64,000 bases of DNA from Anaerovorax sp. IOR16 (lineage in GTDB: Bacteria; Bacillota; Clostridia; Peptostreptococcales; Anaerovoracaceae), in NCBI RefSeq assembly GCF_017168145.1, contig NZ_JADQTL010000008.1, positions 124,001 to 188,000 on the forward strand, given 5' to 3'. The notes under the pieces are model-generated. The model had not been told where the DNA came from. It ran no database searches and was given only the letters and a program-made list of their open reading frames with translations. The position numbers were made by a program, and so were the translations under genes. Shown here one piece after another: positions 63,976 to 64,000 of this stretch; the first letter of the stretch is position 1; each line of letters opens with the position of its first letter.

Positions 63976-64000
63976 ACCCTACTCCTATTTTAATGCCTAT

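Overview
The window is low-GC DNA from an anaerobic Gram-positive bacterium of the Bacillota, most likely Clostridia. The signs are strong GGAGG-type ribosome sites, large S-layer-homology (SLH) surface proteins, an Fe-S flavin 'old yellow' oxidoreductase, a CD3324-family regulator and a Clostridium-type serine recombinase. Genus or family cannot be fixed from this stretch alone. No rRNA or tRNA gene was recognised.

Positions 1-17 kb are mostly metabolism and regulation: an FGGY kinase plus MFS transporter with a divergent TetR regulator; an FMN/4Fe-4S/FAD oxidoreductase with its own TetR regulator; a membrane diguanylate cyclase; a Bce-like two-component system with a lone ABC ATPase and a frame-split TlpA-like lipoprotein; and a PucR-controlled aminotransferase / Fe-alcohol dehydrogenase / RidA cluster. 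From 17 to 27 kb there is a 1456-residue SLH protein and a sensory operon in which two extracellular solute-binding proteins sit with a YesM/YesN-type kinase and regulator, without transport permeases.

Positions 27.3-38.8 kb form a defence island on the minus strand: XRE regulator, type I hsdM-hsdS-hsdR, an Mrr endonuclease, an EVE/MrcB/DUF3883 protein, a PIN-like fragment and small accessory genes. Several members are broken: Mrr and MrcB/DUF3883 by single-base frame breaks, a PHP-domain gene between hsdS and hsdR by stops and frameshifts, and the PIN gene by truncation. From 39 to 49 kb come an NhaC-type antiporter with a truncated LysR regulator, an amidohydrolase, an AhpD-like / lipoyl-dihydrolipoamide dehydrogenase / lipoate ligase operon under a MarR regulator, and a gene-poor stretch with serine-recombinase remnants, a split DUF2284/CODH-like protein and unexplained structured intergenic DNA. 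A second large SLH protein with GLUG repeats fills 49.7-53.4 kb.

The right end (54-64 kb) is the most interesting part. It carries a complete-looking retron: promoter, an msr-msd RNA bounded by an 8-bp a1/a2 repeat, a nucleoside-deoxyribosyltransferase-like effector of the St85/Ec86 class, and a reverse transcriptase with NAxxH, YADD and ITG motifs. Next to it is a Gabija system whose gajA has been cut by an IS30-family element with 13-bp direct repeats and also carries an in-frame stop. An intact IS256-family element with an 8-bp target duplication ends the window. A dispersed repeat, linked to serine-recombinase leaders, lies at one edge of both defence blocks.
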